In this document: positions 63,768 through 64,000 of the stretch, one piece after another
Layout: each line of letters opens with the position of its first letter
Position numbering within the stretch: the stretch's first letter is position 1
NCBI RefSeq assembly: GCF_004011505.1
Contig: NZ_SAUN01000001.1
Coordinates: 868,001 to 932,000, forward strand
Length of the DNA stretch: 64,000 bases
Source: Nonomuraea polychroma
GTDB lineage: Bacteria; Actinomycetota; Actinomycetes; Streptosporangiales; Streptosporangiaceae
Direction: 5' to 3'
The notes under the pieces: model-generated
The model's database searches: none
Told to the model about the DNA's origin: nothing
The model's input: the letters and a program-made list of their open reading frames with translations, nothing else
Made by a program: the position numbers and the translations under genes

Positions 63768-64000
63768 ATGCCCCAAGTCGCACACAACCGCTGGGCGCTG
63801 CGCGCCCTGGCCGTGCTGATGTCCATGGCGATGATCTTCGCCGTCCCCCTCGCCGACACCGCGTCGGCGCACGGGTCGGTCACCGACCCGGCCTCCCGCA
63901 ACTACGGATGCTGGCTGCGCTGGGGCAACGACTTCCAGAACCCCACCATGCAGCAGCGGGACCCGATGTGCTGGCAGGCGTGGCAGGACAACACCAACGC
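63768..64000 (+). CDS. AA10 lytic polysaccharide monooxygenase, N-terminal part (runs off the end)
   Basis: The first 77 residues of a secreted copper enzyme. The signal peptide (residues 1-34) ends A-D-T-A-S-A and exposes His35 as the mature N-terminus, which forms half of the copper histidine brace. H-G-S-V-T-D-P-A-S-R-N-Y-G-C-W-L-R-W-G and M-C-W-Q-A-W match AA10 enzymes (CBM33, chitin-binding type 4) of the cellulose-active actinomycete group. It cleaves crystalline cellulose or chitin oxidatively outside the cell. The CebR/CelR operator in front favours cellulose. The second copper His and any CBM lie outside the window. Confidence 0.92.
   Translation, partial: MPQVAHNRWALRALAVLMSMAMIFAVPLADTASAHGSVTDPASRNYGCWLRWGNDFQNPTMQQRDPMCWQAWQDNTN

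Overview
The window is about 70% G+C with dense, overlapping genes, frequent GTG/TTG starts, receptor-type Ser/Thr kinases, WXG100 proteins and a perfect CebR/CelR-type cellulose operator. This points to a mycelial soil actinomycete, most likely of the Streptosporangiaceae (Nonomuraea-like); the genus is an inference. No rRNA, tRNA, IS element, phage or CRISPR array was seen. Layout: 0-3 kb holds the end of a fumarylacetoacetate-hydrolase-family gene, a membrane protein with an internal duplication, a WXG100-type pair and a 38-residue membrane peptide. 3-8.4 kb is a tightly coupled minus-strand operon: ROK regulator, ABC permease, ATPase, binding lipoprotein and formylglycine sulfatase, read as sulfate-ester uptake and desulfation. 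8.5-11.4 kb holds two tandemly duplicated receptor Ser/Thr kinases. 11.5-14.7 kb holds a secreted family 35 beta-galactosidase and a small ABM-domain protein. 14.8-19.6 kb is a second sulfur operon: a 24-residue Cys-containing leader peptide starting at the predicted transcription start, an ABC importer, a DszA/NtaA-type flavin monooxygenase and an FMN reductase. 19.6-22.5 kb holds an orphan trpBA pair beside a GntR/HutC regulator, with a palindromic operator in front of trpB. || 22.6-29.4 kb holds secreted hydrolases (an EEP nuclease/phosphatase and an M36 metalloprotease with two TTA codons near its start), an amidohydrolase, a methyltransferase and a small secreted protein whose ribosome-binding site can be sequestered by a long inverted repeat. 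29.5-43.2 kb is an aromatic-acid catabolic island. One half has an aryl-AMP ligase, an NDP-forming-type CoA ligase and an aryl-CoA hydroxylase (salicylyl-CoA route), with a PaaX-type regulator and an esterase resembling methyl-salicylate esterases. The other half has a gamma-resorcylate-type decarboxylase, FAD hydroxylase, aromatic-acid transporter, maleylacetate reductase, hydroxyquinol 1,2-dioxygenase and IclR regulator: a complete route from 2,6-dihydroxybenzoate through resorcinol and hydroxyquinol to 3-oxoadipate. || 43-54 kb is carbohydrate-related: a serine hydrolase, a LacI regulator, the decayed remnant of a sugar-binding-protein gene still carrying a LacI-type operator, then a coupled operon of Gfo/Idh oxidoreductase, PmoA/DUF6807 protein, cupin, a 1320-residue secreted beta-helix protein and a second LacI regulator. 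54-58 kb holds two methyltransferases, a roughly 740-base hairpin-rich stretch leading into a 62-residue protein, a membrane EEP-family protein and a 24-bp tandem repeat. 58.5-61.5 kb is a three-gene two-component system with one intact and one apparently degenerate sensor kinase. 61.5-63.5 kb is a decaying zone: a frameshifted Uma2 gene, a lipoprotein and a doubly frameshifted phospholipase D-like gene. The window ends in an AA10 lytic polysaccharide monooxygenase gene under the CebR/CelR operator. || All calls come from reading the sequence; no database search was run.
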